A stretch of DNA of 64,000 nt, taken from positions 651,001 to 715,000 of the forward strand of contig NZ_CP019952.1 in NCBI RefSeq assembly GCF_002021815.1, written 5' to 3'. The stretch comes from Pseudomonas parafulva. GTDB taxonomy: Bacteria > Pseudomonadota > Gammaproteobacteria > Pseudomonadales > Pseudomonadaceae. The notes under the pieces were generated by a model. It was not told the DNA's origin. It did no database searches and worked only from the letters and a program-made list of their open reading frames with translations. Positions 36,317 through 46,657 of the stretch are shown here, in pieces (position 1 is the stretch's first letter; each line of letters opens with the position of its first letter). A program made the position numbers and the translations under genes.

Positions 36317-38185
36317 TTAAAGGCTCGCTTGAACCTGAGCCACTGCTTCCTGCAAGCGTTCGGTGAACCCGGAGTGGGTCTGATGGGTCATCACCAGCCT
36401 GTCCACGGCGCGGGTCATGGCTACATACAGCAAGCGCATCTCATCGGCCTCGTCCTCGCCTTGCACCGGCATCTCGTGCAAGCGCGGAATCACCACGAAG
36501 CCGAATTCCAGCCCCTTGCTCGAATGCATGCTCACGATCTTCACCGTGTTCTCGCCATACAGCGCGCTGCGTTTGGAAACGGTCTTGGCGCTGGTGTACG
36601 GAATGTCCGCGGCCTTGAGTGTGTCCTCGATCCAGGTGGCCTGGGAACCTTCTCGGTAGATCACGGCCATGTCTTGCCAGGCCCGGCCGTTTGCCTGCTC
36701 ATGCTCAAGCCGGGCGACAAGGCATTGGGCTTCCTGCGCAAGCCCGGGGTGGCTGAGCAGTTGCGGCAAGTCGCCACGGCGGCCTGCGCTTTGCGGGGCC
36801 AGTACAGGGATGTGGTCGTCCTCGGCATCGCGTGCGCTGAGCAAGTCCTTGGAAAACGCATGCGCGACCGACAACACTTCCAGCGTATTGCGGTAGTTGA
36901 CGCGCAAGATGGTGGTCCGGCCTGACGCCTTGATCCCTACACTGGCGAAGCTGAAGGTCATCTTCGAGGCAAGGGTGGCCTTGCCGCGGTAGATGGCCTG
37001 GGCATCGTCGTAGAGCACCAGCAGGTTTTCCTGATCCTGGTCGAGTTGGTGAACGACAAGGCGGAACCACTCCGGTTTGAAGTCGTGGCCCTCATCGATC
37101 AGGATCGCGGCATAACGATCAGCGGCCAGCTTGCCGTCAGCCATGTGCTTGAGCACGTCGTCTTCGAGCGCCTGAAAGAACTTCTGCCCCTTGAGTTGGG
37201 GGATGGGCAGTTGCGCATCCGTCAGCAGCTTGTGACACCAGGCATGAAAGCTCATGGCTACTACCTGGACGTCTTGCTGGTGCGCCTTGAGCACCTGATT
37301 CAAGCGCGCTGCGAGGGTTTTGTTGTAGCACAACACCAGCACTGGCTTGCTGGAGGTGCGCGCCAGGTAGAGGCTGCGGTACACCAGGACCATGGTCTTG
37401 CCGCTGCCCGCCACGCCGTGAATCACCCGGTGCCCACTGCCCATGGAACGCGCCAGTTGCTCCTGCTGAAGGTCCATGACCTTGATCAGGCTGGGCATGG
37501 GTGCCTCCTGCTCACCAAACAGCCCGAACTGGGCACGTGCCGGGTTCAGGCGGATTTCCGGGAACAGGTGGTAACGCACGCGGTCAAGTTGCTCGTCTGA
37601 CAGCGCCACTGGAAAGTGCTGCACGAACATGGCCTTGAAGCGCTGTTCGAACAGGCTTGCATCCACTGTCTCGAACATCTCGTCCTTGCAGATGACACGT
37701 ACGCTCTCCAAGGCCGACCCGGCTTGCAGCGAGGTGAATTCTTTACGCGTCATCTCGGGCAGCACGATGCCCCAGGTGTAGGGCATCAACAGGTTGCCCG
37801 CTCGGACAGAGCCTGGTTTCTGGGTCAGCGCCGGGTCCTTTTCCAGCGCGTTCTTGGTTTCGAAAGCGTACTTGCGGGCCTGTGCCATGGGGTTGATAAC
37901 GGTGACTTCGCGGCCGTCCTCGAGCTTGGTGACCTCGTTGACCTTCACCGCCTTCAGCGAGCCCAGCCTCCAGTCCTTGACCTCGAGAATGAGCAAGCCC
38001 ACATCAGGGTGCAGAAGAACGAAGTCCGGCTGTAGCCCCTTTGGGCCAACCGGCACGTTGAACCAGCACAACCAGTCATCGGGGAGTTTCTTTTCGAGGC
38101 GCTCAGCCAGGCGTTTTTCCCCGGGCGTGTCGAAACGGCAAGCGCCGAGCGTTGGGATGATTTGGGCCATATCCTTATTGTCCAT
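36317..38185 (-). CDS. NERD nuclease domain/UvrD-like helicase
   Basis: A 622-residue protein fusing an N-terminal NERD nuclease-related domain (about 10-150) to a superfamily 1 UvrD-like helicase. In NERD, D54, E68 and K70 (PDFVLL and LEVKDW) form the PD-(D/E)XK-like centre. The helicase has Walker A GVAGSGKT (257-264), motif II DEGHD (364-368) and motif VI VAMTRAVDRLVM. Such NERD helicases occur in DNA repair and in defence islands. No companion gene is next to it. The ATG at 38185 is used; a TTG six bases upstream is the alternative. Confidence 0.86.
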   Translation of the reverse strand: MDNKDMAQIIPTLGACRFDTPGEKRLAERLEKKLPDDWLCWFNVPVGPKGLQPDFVLLHPDVGLLILEVKDWRLGSLKAVKVNEVTKLEDGREVTVINPMAQARKYAFETKNALEKDPALTQKPGSVRAGNLLMPYTWGIVLPEMTRKEFTSLQAGSALESVRVICKDEMFETVDASLFEQRFKAMFVQHFPVALSDEQLDRVRYHLFPEIRLNPARAQFGLFGEQEAPMPSLIKVMDLQQEQLARSMGSGHRVIHGVAGSGKTMVLVYRSLYLARTSSKPVLVLCYNKTLAARLNQVLKAHQQDVQVVAMSFHAWCHKLLTDAQLPIPQLKGQKFFQALEDDVLKHMADGKLAADRYAAILIDEGHDFKPEWFRLVVHQLDQDQENLLVLYDDAQAIYRGKATLASKMTFSFASVGIKASGRTTILRVNYRNTLEVLSVAHAFSKDLLSARDAEDDHIPVLAPQSAGRRGDLPQLLSHPGLAQEAQCLVARLEHEQANGRAWQDMAVIYREGSQATWIEDTLKAADIPYTSAKTVSKRSALYGENTVKIVSMHSSKGLEFGFVVIPRLHEMPVQGEDEADEMRLLYVAMTRAVDRLVMTHQTHSGFTERLQEAVAQVQASL

Positions 38186-38291
38186 ATCCAAAACGACGCG
38201 CCACAGTAGGATTTATCCGTCTGCAGTGCAAATCCGAGGAACTGTCCTGCACCCGATCTGAGGGCCAAGTCACCCGTGCGGGATGGCCTGC

Positions 38292-39179
38292 CTACTTCCC
38301 AGGCATCAACGTCTTGATCAATGCGCGCACCGTTCCCGGCAGGGCCTCCAGTTCCCGGACCAGGATGCTGCGTTCGCGCTCGGCCCAGGGTTCGTCCAGG
38401 GCGATGGTCACCAGGTTCATGGTGTGGCTGTGACGCGATGCGGATGACTCGGGAATGATGCCGATGCCCACGCCGGCCTCGACCATGCGGCAGATGGCTT
38501 CGAAGCCCGATAGCTGGATACGCAGGGCCAGGGTTTCCCCCATGCGCTCGACCTGGTCGCGCAGAAAGGTCAGCAGGGTGCTGCCGTCGTGCAGCCCGAT
38601 GTGCTGGTAGGCCAGGGTCTGTTTCAACGTCACCTGGCGGCGGCTGGCCAGTTCGTGGCCGGCGGGCACGATCAGCACCAGCCGGTCGGTGCTGAAGTGC
38701 ATCACCTGCAGGCCGCTGGCCTCCACAGGGCCGGCGATGATGCCCATGTCGGTGCTGCCATCGAGCACGCCTCGCACGATGTCGCGGGACAGGCGTTCCT
38801 GCAGGTCGACCGTGACCCCCGGCCGTTGCGCCAGAAAGCCTGCCAGTACCTCGGGCAGGAACTCGGTCACCGCCGTGGTGTTGGCAAAGATGCGGATATG
38901 CCCCGCCGAATCGCCGCCGAACTGGGTGAACTCCGCCTTCAGGTAATCGACCTGGCGCATCACCAGACGTGCGTGGGTCAGCAGCGTGTGCCCGGCCGGG
39001 GTCAGTTCGACGCCGCGGCTGTCGCGGTACAGCAGGCGGGTGTCGAGCTGCGCTTCGAGTGCCTTGATGCGTGCACTGGCGGCGGCCGGGGACAGGTGCG
39101 CGCGGCGGGCGCCCTGGGTCAGGCTGGGGGATTCGCCGATGTGGATGAACAGGCGCAAATCAGCCAGATCGAAGTGCAT
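38292..39179 (-). CDS. ripR: LysR-type regulator of the itaconate-type operon
   Basis: A 295-residue LysR regulator. The helix-turn-helix (LRLFIHIGESPSLTQGARRAHLSPAAASARI) covers residues about 7-37, and the effector domain follows. It diverges from the hydratase gene with 169 bases between starts, the classic place for a LysR operator. In P. aeruginosa the equivalent regulator controls the itaconate cluster, so an itaconate-type ligand is expected. The start at 39179 has AGGA seven bases upstream. A TTG two codons upstream is possible. Confidence 0.82.
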   Translation of the reverse strand: MHFDLADLRLFIHIGESPSLTQGARRAHLSPAAASARIKALEAQLDTRLLYRDSRGVELTPAGHTLLTHARLVMRQVDYLKAEFTQFGGDSAGHIRIFANTTAVTEFLPEVLAGFLAQRPGVTVDLQERLSRDIVRGVLDGSTDMGIIAGPVEASGLQVMHFSTDRLVLIVPAGHELASRRQVTLKQTLAYQHIGLHDGSTLLTFLRDQVERMGETLALRIQLSGFEAICRMVEAGVGIGIIPESSASRHSHTMNLVTIALDEPWAERERSILVRELEALPGTVRALIKTLMPGK

Positions 39180-39348
39180 GGGCAAGTCCTGGAGTCGGGA
39201 AGGCGTTCGGTATTTATGAACGCCGGGTTATGGAAATGCAAATTCACAGAATGCGCGAGAGGGTCGCATGATCGTCCCTGTCGCCTGCGCAGCGTCGATG
39301 ACGCGCCCGCAGGTGGCCTGCCATAACAACAATTCCAGAGGCCCACCC

Positions 39349-40182
39349 ATGCCCAATCCGCCCTTTGATTACAGCCCGTGGCTCGGCCGCACCGAGCAAG
39401 CCTGGGATGTGCTCAGCCGCAACCTGGTGCAGCGCATCGCGGCGACGTTCGGCGAGACCGCCCCGGCCCACGGCGAGGCATTGCCGCCGCTGTGGACCTG
39501 GTGCTTCTTTCAAGACCCTGTGCCCGAAGCGCAACTGGGCACCGACGGGCACCCGGCACGCGGGGGCTTTTTGCCGCCGGCCGATGGGCGCAACCGCATG
39601 TGGGCCGGTGGCCGGGTCGAGTTCATCGCCCCGCTGGTGGTCGGCGGCGAGGCGCAGCGTACCTCGACCATCCTGCACATCGAGGAGAAACACGGCCGCA
39701 GCGGCGCCTTGCTGTTCGTGACCGTGCGCCATGACTACACCCAGCACGACCAGCTGTGCATCCGTGAAGAGCAGGACATCGTCTACCGCGAGCCGACCCC
39801 GCCCAAGGCGAGCACGGGCGAGCCTTGTGAAACCGGCACCTGGGGCGAAACCGTCACGCCCACCGCGACCCTGCTGTTTCGCTATTCGGCGGTCACCTTC
39901 AACGGCCACCGCATCCATTACGACTACCCCTATGTCACCGCCACCGAAGGCTACCCGGACCTGGTGGTGCACGGCCCGCTGATCGCCACGCTCAACCTGC
40001 GGGCTTTTCTGCGCGCCAACCCCGGTGCCCGCCTGCGCCGCTACAGCTACCGCAGCCTGCGCCCGCTGACCCTGCCCACGCCCTTCGAACTCAGCGGCTG
40101 CCTCGGCGGCCCAGGCCAGGCGCGCCTGTGGGCTGGCAATGCCGCCGGCGTGGCGCAAAGCGCCGACGTCACCTTCGACTGA
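39349..40182 (+). CDS. ich: Itaconyl-CoA hydratase-like MaoC/FAS1-type dehydratase
   Basis: A 277-residue protein of the FAS1-like dehydratase/mesaconyl-C4-CoA hydratase type with two hot-dog segments. In P. aeruginosa this position of the itaconate operon carries Ich, which hydrates itaconyl-CoA to citramalyl-CoA. Visible features include HYDYPYVTATEGYPDLVVHGPLIATLNL (about 184-211), the usual C-terminal core of the MaoC type. The preceding VTFNGHRI segment carries the conserved His. It starts at 39349 and begins a seven- or eight-gene operon, next to the LysR gene. Confidence 0.82.
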   Translation: MPNPPFDYSPWLGRTEQAWDVLSRNLVQRIAATFGETAPAHGEALPPLWTWCFFQDPVPEAQLGTDGHPARGGFLPPADGRNRMWAGGRVEFIAPLVVGGEAQRTSTILHIEEKHGRSGALLFVTVRHDYTQHDQLCIREEQDIVYREPTPPKASTGEPCETGTWGETVTPTATLLFRYSAVTFNGHRIHYDYPYVTATEGYPDLVVHGPLIATLNLRAFLRANPGARLRRYSYRSLRPLTLPTPFELSGCLGGPGQARLWAGNAAGVAQSADVTFD

Positions 40183-40212
40183 CCCCTTTTCAGCACCGTA
40201 GAGAAGCCTGCC

Positions 40213-41376
40213 ATGCACAGCTACGACAGCGATGACCTCAACGCCATCCGCGAAGGCGTGCGCGCCTTGTGCGCCGAATTTCCGGCCGAATACTGGCGCA
40301 CCCTGGACGAGCAGAAGGCCTTCCCGGAAGCCTTCGTCAAAGCCATGACCGACGCCGGCTGGCTGTCGGCCATGATTCCCGAGGCCTATGGCGGTTCAGG
40401 GCTGGGCCTGGCCGAGGCGTCGGTGATACTCGAGGAAGTGAACCACTGCGGTGGCAACTCCGGCACCATCCACGGGCAGATGTACAACATGTTCACCTTG
40501 CTGCGCCACGGCAGTGAGGAACAGAAAAGTCATTACCTGCCCAAGCTGGCCAGCGGCGAGCTGCGCCTGCAATCGATGGGCGTGACCGAGCCGACCACCG
40601 GCACCGACACCACGCAGCTCAAGACCACGGCCGTGCGCGAGGGCGACGATTACGTGATCAACGGGCAGAAAGTGTGGATCTCGCGCATCCAGCATTCGGA
40701 CCTGATGATCCTGCTGGCACGTACCACGCCGCTGGCGCAGGTCACGCGCAAGTCCGAAGGCATGTCCATCTTCCTGGTGGACCTGCGCACGGCCATTGGC
40801 AACGGCCTGACCGTGCAGCCGATCGCCAACATGGTCAACCACGAAACCAACGAGCTGTTCTTCGACAACCTGCGCATTCCGGCCAGCAGCCTGATCGGCG
40901 AGGAGGGCAAGGGGTTTCGCTACATCCTCGACGGCTTGAACGCCGAGCGTACGCTGATCGCTGCCGAGTGCATCGGTGACGGGCGCTGGTTCGTCGAAAA
41001 GGCCAGCCAGTACGCCCGCGACCGCGTGGTGTTCGGCCGCCCGATCGGCCAGAACCAGGGTGTGCAATTTCCCATCGCCGAAGCCCACATCGAGCTGGAG
41101 GCGGCCGACCTGATGCGCTGGCGGGCCTGCGCCGAGTACGACAGCGGCGCCAACGCCGGTGCGGCCGCGAACATGGCCAAGTACCTGGCGGCCAAGGCCT
41201 CGTGGGAGGCGGCCAACGCCTGTCTGCAAACCCACGGCGGCTTCGGCTTCGCCAACGAGTACGACGTGGAGCGCAAATTCCGCGAGACCCGCCTGTACCA
41301 GGTGGCGCCGATTTCCACCAACCTGATCCTGTCGTACGTGGCCGAGCACCTGCTCGAGCTGCCGCGCAGCTTCTGA
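40213..41376 (+). CDS. Acyl-CoA dehydrogenase-like protein in the itaconate-type operon
   Basis: A 387-residue FAD enzyme of the acyl-CoA dehydrogenase fold. The FAD and acyl sites are visible (QSMGVTEPTTGTDTT, GQKVWISRI). Where short-chain dehydrogenases carry a catalytic Glu in a YEGT-type motif near the C-terminus, this protein reads VAPISTNLIL, so the canonical base is missing from that position. Its step in itaconate-type degradation is unproven; a side branch or CoA-ester reduction is possible. It overlaps none of its neighbours and sits 14 bases before the MmgE/PrpD gene. Confidence 0.86.
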   Translation: MHSYDSDDLNAIREGVRALCAEFPAEYWRTLDEQKAFPEAFVKAMTDAGWLSAMIPEAYGGSGLGLAEASVILEEVNHCGGNSGTIHGQMYNMFTLLRHGSEEQKSHYLPKLASGELRLQSMGVTEPTTGTDTTQLKTTAVREGDDYVINGQKVWISRIQHSDLMILLARTTPLAQVTRKSEGMSIFLVDLRTAIGNGLTVQPIANMVNHETNELFFDNLRIPASSLIGEEGKGFRYILDGLNAERTLIAAECIGDGRWFVEKASQYARDRVVFGRPIGQNQGVQFPIAEAHIELEAADLMRWRACAEYDSGANAGAAANMAKYLAAKASWEAANACLQTHGGFGFANEYDVERKFRETRLYQVAPISTNLILSYVAEHLLELPRSF

Positions 41377-41390
41377 AGGAGGCCATGCCC

Positions 41391-42740
41391 ATGCGTGATA
41401 CCCAAGCACTGGCCACCTTCCTGGCCGACCTGCGCTACCAGGACATCCCGCCCGCCGTGCTGGCGCGTACCGAAGACCTGTTCCTCGACTGGCTCGGCTC
41501 GGCCCTGGCCAGCCAGGGCGCGCACCCGGTGCCGCTGTTCGAGCGTTACGCCGAGCGCATGGGGCCCCCTGCCGGTAAAGCCCGATTGATGAGCACCGGC
41601 CGTGGCACCTCGCCGTATTTCGCCGCGCTGGTCAATGGCGCAGCGTCCCACCTGGTGGAGCAGGACGATTTGCACAACAGCTCGGTGCTGCACCCGGCCA
41701 CGGTGGTGTTCTCCGCTGCCCTGGCCGCCGCGCAGGACCTGGACAAGTCAGGGCCGGACCTGCTGCTGGCCGCCGTGGCCGGCTATGAGGCCGGCATTCG
41801 CATCGGCGAATTCATGGGCCGCTCGCACTACCGCATCTTCCACACCACCGCCACCGTCGGCACCCTGGCGGCCGCCGTGGCGGTGGGCAAACTGATGGAC
41901 TTCGACCAGGCCCAGTTCATCCATGTGCTGGGCAGTGCCGGCACGCAGGCGGCCGGTTTGTGGGAGTTCTTGCGCGATGCGGCCGATTCGAAACAGCTGC
42001 ACACCGCCAAGGCCGCTGCCGACGGACTGCTGGCGGCCTACCTGACCGCCGATGGCCTGAGCGGGGCGCGCAATATTCTGGAAGGCGACCAGGGCCTGGC
42101 GGCCGGCATGTCCAGCGACGCCGACCCGGCGCGCCTGTCGGACCGCCTGGGCAGCCGCTGGGCATTGACCGAAACCTCGTTCAAGTTCCACGCCTCGTGC
42201 CGCCACACCCACCCGGCGGCCGATGCCTTGCTCGAACTGATGCAGCGCGAAGGGCTGCGCCACGGCGACATCGCCGACGTGATCGCCCACGTGCACCAAG
42301 GCGCTATCGATGTGCTGGGCCGGGTGAAAGTACCCACCAGCGTGCACCAGGCCAAGTTCTCCATGGGCACGGTGCTCGGCCTGATTGCCGTGCATGGCTG
42401 CGCGCAGTTGCTGACATTCCGGGACCTGGCCCTGAGCGATCCGGATGTGGCCGCGTTCCGCGACAAGGTGCGCATGCAACTGGACCCGGAAGTGGATGCG
42501 GCCTACCCGGCGCGCTGGCTGGGCCGGGTGGAGGTGCGCTGCACGGACGGGCGCCACTTCACCGCCGCCATCGACGAACCCAAGGGCGACCCCGGCAACA
42601 CCTTGTCCCGCGCGGAACTGGAGGACAAGTTTCAGCGCCTGCTGGCCTACGCCGGGCAGCGCAGTGCGGCCGACGGCCGTGCCTTGATTCAACGTGTCTG
42701 GCAGCTGCGCGATACCCGCTCGCTGGCCGACCTGCCATAA
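41391..42740 (+). CDS. MmgE/PrpD family protein
   Basis: A 449-residue protein of the MmgE/PrpD fold. Family members include 2-methylcitrate dehydratase and mammalian cis-aconitate decarboxylase (which makes itaconate). Typical segments are LVNGAASHLVEQDD near residue 80, AVAGYEAGIRIGEFMGRSHYRIFHTTATVG (about 125-154) and FHASCRHTHPAADALLE (265-281). The start at 41391 is preferred to the ATG six bases upstream because AAGGAGG lies eight bases before it. In an itaconate-type operon the role is not settled. Confidence 0.87.
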   Translation: MRDTQALATFLADLRYQDIPPAVLARTEDLFLDWLGSALASQGAHPVPLFERYAERMGPPAGKARLMSTGRGTSPYFAALVNGAASHLVEQDDLHNSSVLHPATVVFSAALAAAQDLDKSGPDLLLAAVAGYEAGIRIGEFMGRSHYRIFHTTATVGTLAAAVAVGKLMDFDQAQFIHVLGSAGTQAAGLWEFLRDAADSKQLHTAKAAADGLLAAYLTADGLSGARNILEGDQGLAAGMSSDADPARLSDRLGSRWALTETSFKFHASCRHTHPAADALLELMQREGLRHGDIADVIAHVHQGAIDVLGRVKVPTSVHQAKFSMGTVLGLIAVHGCAQLLTFRDLALSDPDVAAFRDKVRMQLDPEVDAAYPARWLGRVEVRCTDGRHFTAAIDEPKGDPGNTLSRAELEDKFQRLLAYAGQRSAADGRALIQRVWQLRDTRSLADLP

Positions 42741-42760
42741 CTTGCGCACAGGACCTTGCC

Positions 42761-43960
42761 ATGAGTGCATCTGCCCCCCGCCCCCTGGACGGCATCACTG
42801 TCGTCAGCCTGGAACACGCCATTGCCGCGCCGTTCTGCACCCGCCAACTGGCCGACCTGGGCGCCCGCGTGATCAAGGTCGAACGCCCCGGCAGCGGTGA
42901 TTTCGCCCGTGGCTACGACCAGCGCGTCGATGGCCTGGCGTCCCATTTCGTGTGGACCAACCGCTCGAAGGAAAGCCTGACCCTGGACCTGAAACAACCC
43001 CAGGCCGACGCCATTCTCGAAGCACTGTTGGCCAAGGCCGACGTGCTGGTACAGAACCTCGCACCCGGCGCCGCCGCGCGCATGGGCCTGGGGTTCGACG
43101 CACTGCACGCGCGCTTTCCACGGCTGATCGTGTGCGACATTTCCGGCTACGGCGAAGGTGGCCCGTACGAGAAGAAGAAAGCCTACGACCTGCTGATTCA
43201 GAGCGAGGGCGGCTTCTTGTCGGTCACTGGCAGCCCAGGGGAGGAGGGGATGGCCAAGGCCGGGTGTTCGGTGGCCGATATTGCCGCTGGCATGTACGCC
43301 TACACCGGCGTGCTCTCGGCCCTGTTGCTGCGCGACCGCACGGGGGTGGGCAGTCGCATCGACGTGTCCATGCTCGAAAGCCTGGTGGAATGGATGGGCT
43401 ACCCCATGTATTACGCCTACAACGGCGCACCGCCGCCACCGCGGGCCGGTGCCTCCCACTCCACCATCTACCCCTACGGCCCCTTCCCCACGGGCGACGG
43501 CGGCACGGTCATGCTGGGCCTGCAGAACGAGCGTGAATGGCAGGTGTTCTGCGAGAAGGTCTTGCTCGACCCGGCATTGGCCACCGACGAGCGCTTCTGC
43601 GCCAACTACCGGCGCTCGGAGAACCGCGATGCGCTGCGTCAGATCATCGTCGAGGGCTTTGCCGCGCTGAGCCTTGAAGACGTGGTGTCACGCCTGGAAA
43701 GCGCGCAGATCGCCAACGCCCGGGTCAACGACATGCAAGGGGTGTGGCAGCACCCTCAGTTGCAGGCCCGTGACCGTTGGCGCGAGGTGGACAGCCCGGC
43801 GGGCAAGCTGCCGTCGCTGCTGCCGCCTGGGCGCAACGCGGCCTTCAGCCCGCGCATGGACCCGGTGCCTGCACTGGGCCAACACACTGCCGCGATCCTG
43901 GCCGAGCTGGGGTATGGCGACGATCAGCAGGCGCAATTGAACAGCGCAGGCGTGGTTTAG
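42761..43960 (+). CDS. ict: Itaconate CoA-transferase (family III, CaiB/BaiF)
   Basis: A 399-residue family III CoA-transferase. The catalytic Asp is D143 in AYDLLIQSEGGFLS. The N-terminal LEHAIAAPFCTRQLADLGARV-type start and GIGV-like region of CaiB proteins are present. In P. aeruginosa the equivalent enzyme (PA0882) transfers CoA from succinyl-CoA to itaconate, giving itaconyl-CoA, the first step of the pathway. Other dicarboxylates such as mesaconate cannot be ruled out. It lies between the MmgE/PrpD gene and the lyase gene. Confidence 0.84.
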   Translation: MSASAPRPLDGITVVSLEHAIAAPFCTRQLADLGARVIKVERPGSGDFARGYDQRVDGLASHFVWTNRSKESLTLDLKQPQADAILEALLAKADVLVQNLAPGAAARMGLGFDALHARFPRLIVCDISGYGEGGPYEKKKAYDLLIQSEGGFLSVTGSPGEEGMAKAGCSVADIAAGMYAYTGVLSALLLRDRTGVGSRIDVSMLESLVEWMGYPMYYAYNGAPPPPRAGASHSTIYPYGPFPTGDGGTVMLGLQNEREWQVFCEKVLLDPALATDERFCANYRRSENRDALRQIIVEGFAALSLEDVVSRLESAQIANARVNDMQGVWQHPQLQARDRWREVDSPAGKLPSLLPPGRNAAFSPRMDPVPALGQHTAAILAELGYGDDQQAQLNSAGVV

Positions 43961-43975
43961 CAGAGGAGCAAAAGC

Positions 43976-44803
43976 ATGCCGTACCCCATCGTTCGCTCCG
44001 CCCTGTTCGTGCCCGGTAGCCGCCCGGAGCGCTTCGCCAAGGCCTTGGCTGCCGGAGCCGATACCGTGATCGTGGACTTCGAAGACGCAGTCGAAGAGCC
44101 GCTCAAGGCCCAGGCCCGCGAGCACCTGGCGCGCTTTCTGGCCGAACACTTGGATGTTCGGGTGTGGGTGAGGGTCAATGCCCCCAGCCACGCAAACCAC
44201 GCCGAGGACCTGCAGTTTTGCGCGCAGCACCTGGGCGTGACCACGGTGCTGCTGCCCAAGGTCGAGAGCGCCGCTCAAGTGGCGGTCGCCGCCCGCACGG
44301 GCAAGGCCGTGGTGCCGATCATCGAGTCTGCCAAGGGGCTGTTGGCTCTTGAGCGCATCGCGGGCGCCGAGGGTGTCGAACGCCTGTCGTTTGGCAGCCT
44401 GGACCTGGCGCTGGACCTTTGCCTGAACACCGACAGCCCGGCAGGTCAACGCTTCATCGACCAGGCCCGCATGGCCGTGCAGCTGCAATCGCGTGGGGCC
44501 GACCTGGCGCCGCCACTGGACGGCGTGTTTCCAGCGATCCGCGACCCGCAGGGGCAGCGCGAGGCCATGCGCCATGCCTACGACATGGGCTACGGCGGGG
44601 CGCTGTGCATCCACCCAAGCCAGGTGCCGGTGATTCATGAGGCCTTGCAGCCCAGTGAGCACGAACTGGCCTGGGCGCACCGGGTGATCGAGGGCAGCGC
44701 AGCTGCAGGCGGGGCAGGGGCTTTCCAGCTGGATGGGCAGATGGTCGATGCGCCGGTGGTGTTGCGTGCGCAGCGTCTGCTGGCATTGGCCCATGCTGGC
44801 TAG
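43976..44803 (+). CDS. ccl: (S)-citramalyl-CoA lyase, CitE-like
   Basis: A 275-residue CitE/HpcH-aldolase-type lyase. Motifs are LFVPGSRPERFAKAL (CoA-binding start), VDFEDAVEE (metal Asp and Glu), VLLPKVESA and SFGSLDLALDL. In the itaconate pathway the final step splits citramalyl-CoA to pyruvate and acetyl-CoA, and this gene lies directly after the CoA-transferase. It has a GAGGAG ribosome-binding site eight bases before the ATG. The substrate is assigned from context, since CitE-like proteins also cleave malyl-CoA and related esters. Confidence 0.86.
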   Translation: MPYPIVRSALFVPGSRPERFAKALAAGADTVIVDFEDAVEEPLKAQAREHLARFLAEHLDVRVWVRVNAPSHANHAEDLQFCAQHLGVTTVLLPKVESAAQVAVAARTGKAVVPIIESAKGLLALERIAGAEGVERLSFGSLDLALDLCLNTDSPAGQRFIDQARMAVQLQSRGADLAPPLDGVFPAIRDPQGQREAMRHAYDMGYGGALCIHPSQVPVIHEALQPSEHELAWAHRVIEGSAAAGGAGAFQLDGQMVDAPVVLRAQRLLALAHAG

Positions 44804-44831
44804 TGGCTATAGTTACGGCCGTCTCGCGATG

Positions 44832-44860
44832 GCCTGCGTTCGGGTTTGCCGAACGCAGGC
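44832..44860 (+). terminator. Long perfect hairpin between lyase and TRAP genes
   Basis: A perfect 12-bp stem, GCCTGCGTTCGG/CCGAACGCAGGC, with loop GTTTG, after the lyase gene and before dctP. It has no T-run after it. It may attenuate or end transcription before the TRAP genes, or it may protect message from decay. Confidence 0.6.
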
Positions 44861-44947
44861 TTACACAAAAGCAGATTCCCCAAACACCTATACTGGGCCA
44901 CCGTACCCTTGGCTACGCTTCCCTGCTGACCTTACCAACAACAATAA

Positions 44948-45958
<1,011 letters not shown>

Positions 45959-45973
45959 TCCGTTCTGCTTGCA

Positions 45974-45993
45974 GCCGCCCCTGCGTGGGCGGC
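45974..45993 (+). terminator. Hairpin between dctP and dctQ
   Basis: GCCGCCC/GGGCGGC, a 7-bp perfect stem with a six-base loop. Binding-protein genes of transporters are often followed by such structures, which let the binding protein be made in excess over the membrane subunits. Confidence 0.5.
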
Positions 45994-46021
45994 TCAGCCC
46001 CATTGTGCGCGGAGAATGCCC

Positions 46022-46657
46022 ATGCAAACGTTACGGCGCGTCTGGGAGCGCTTCGAGGAAGGCATGATTGCCTTTCTCCTGGCGGCCATGACCCTCATCA
46101 CCTTCATCTACGTGGCGCTGAACAACCTTTACACGATGTTCTACAGCTTGAGCGACCGTTGGACCTTTGCCAGCGAGCCGCTGCTGAACATCGGCGATCA
46201 CCTGATGGGCTACGCCCAGGAAATGACCTGGAGCATCGCCCTGACCAAGGCCTTGTTCGGCTGGCTGATCTTCTTCGGTATCGCCTATGGCGTGCGCACC
46301 GCCGGGCACCTTGGGGTCGATGTGCTGGTCAGGCGCACCCGCAAGCCGGTGCAGCGTGTGCTGGCCATGCTCGCCTGCGCCTGCTGCCTGGCCTATGCCG
46401 GGCTGTTCCTGGTCGCCAGCATCAAGTGGGTCAGCGCCGTGCTGGCCGCCGGCATCGGCGCCGAAGACCTGGACCGCTACGGCATCAAGATCGGTCACAT
46501 CGCGATGATCGTGCCGTTTGGCTTTGCACTGATCATCGTGCGCTACCTGGAAATCCTCTACCGCATCTACACCCACCGCCAGACCAACCTGGGCCTGGCC
46601 GACGAAGCGGCCGAGGCGAGCAAGCTGGCCAACCCCGGTGAGGAGTCGCCGCGATGA
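46022..46657 (+). CDS. dctQ: TRAP transporter small membrane subunit DctQ
   Basis: A 211-residue inner-membrane protein with four hydrophobic helices, the size of a DctQ. It has the family feature of a conserved aromatic-rich first loop (WERFEEGMIAFLLAAMTLITFIYVALNN) and ends in a charged tail. The start at 46022 is preferred to the ATG at 46016 because GGAG is then seven bases upstream instead of one. Its last four bases overlap the DctM start. Confidence 0.9.
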   Translation: MQTLRRVWERFEEGMIAFLLAAMTLITFIYVALNNLYTMFYSLSDRWTFASEPLLNIGDHLMGYAQEMTWSIALTKALFGWLIFFGIAYGVRTAGHLGVDVLVRRTRKPVQRVLAMLACACCLAYAGLFLVASIKWVSAVLAAGIGAEDLDRYGIKIGHIAMIVPFGFALIIVRYLEILYRIYTHRQTNLGLADEAAEASKLANPGEESPR

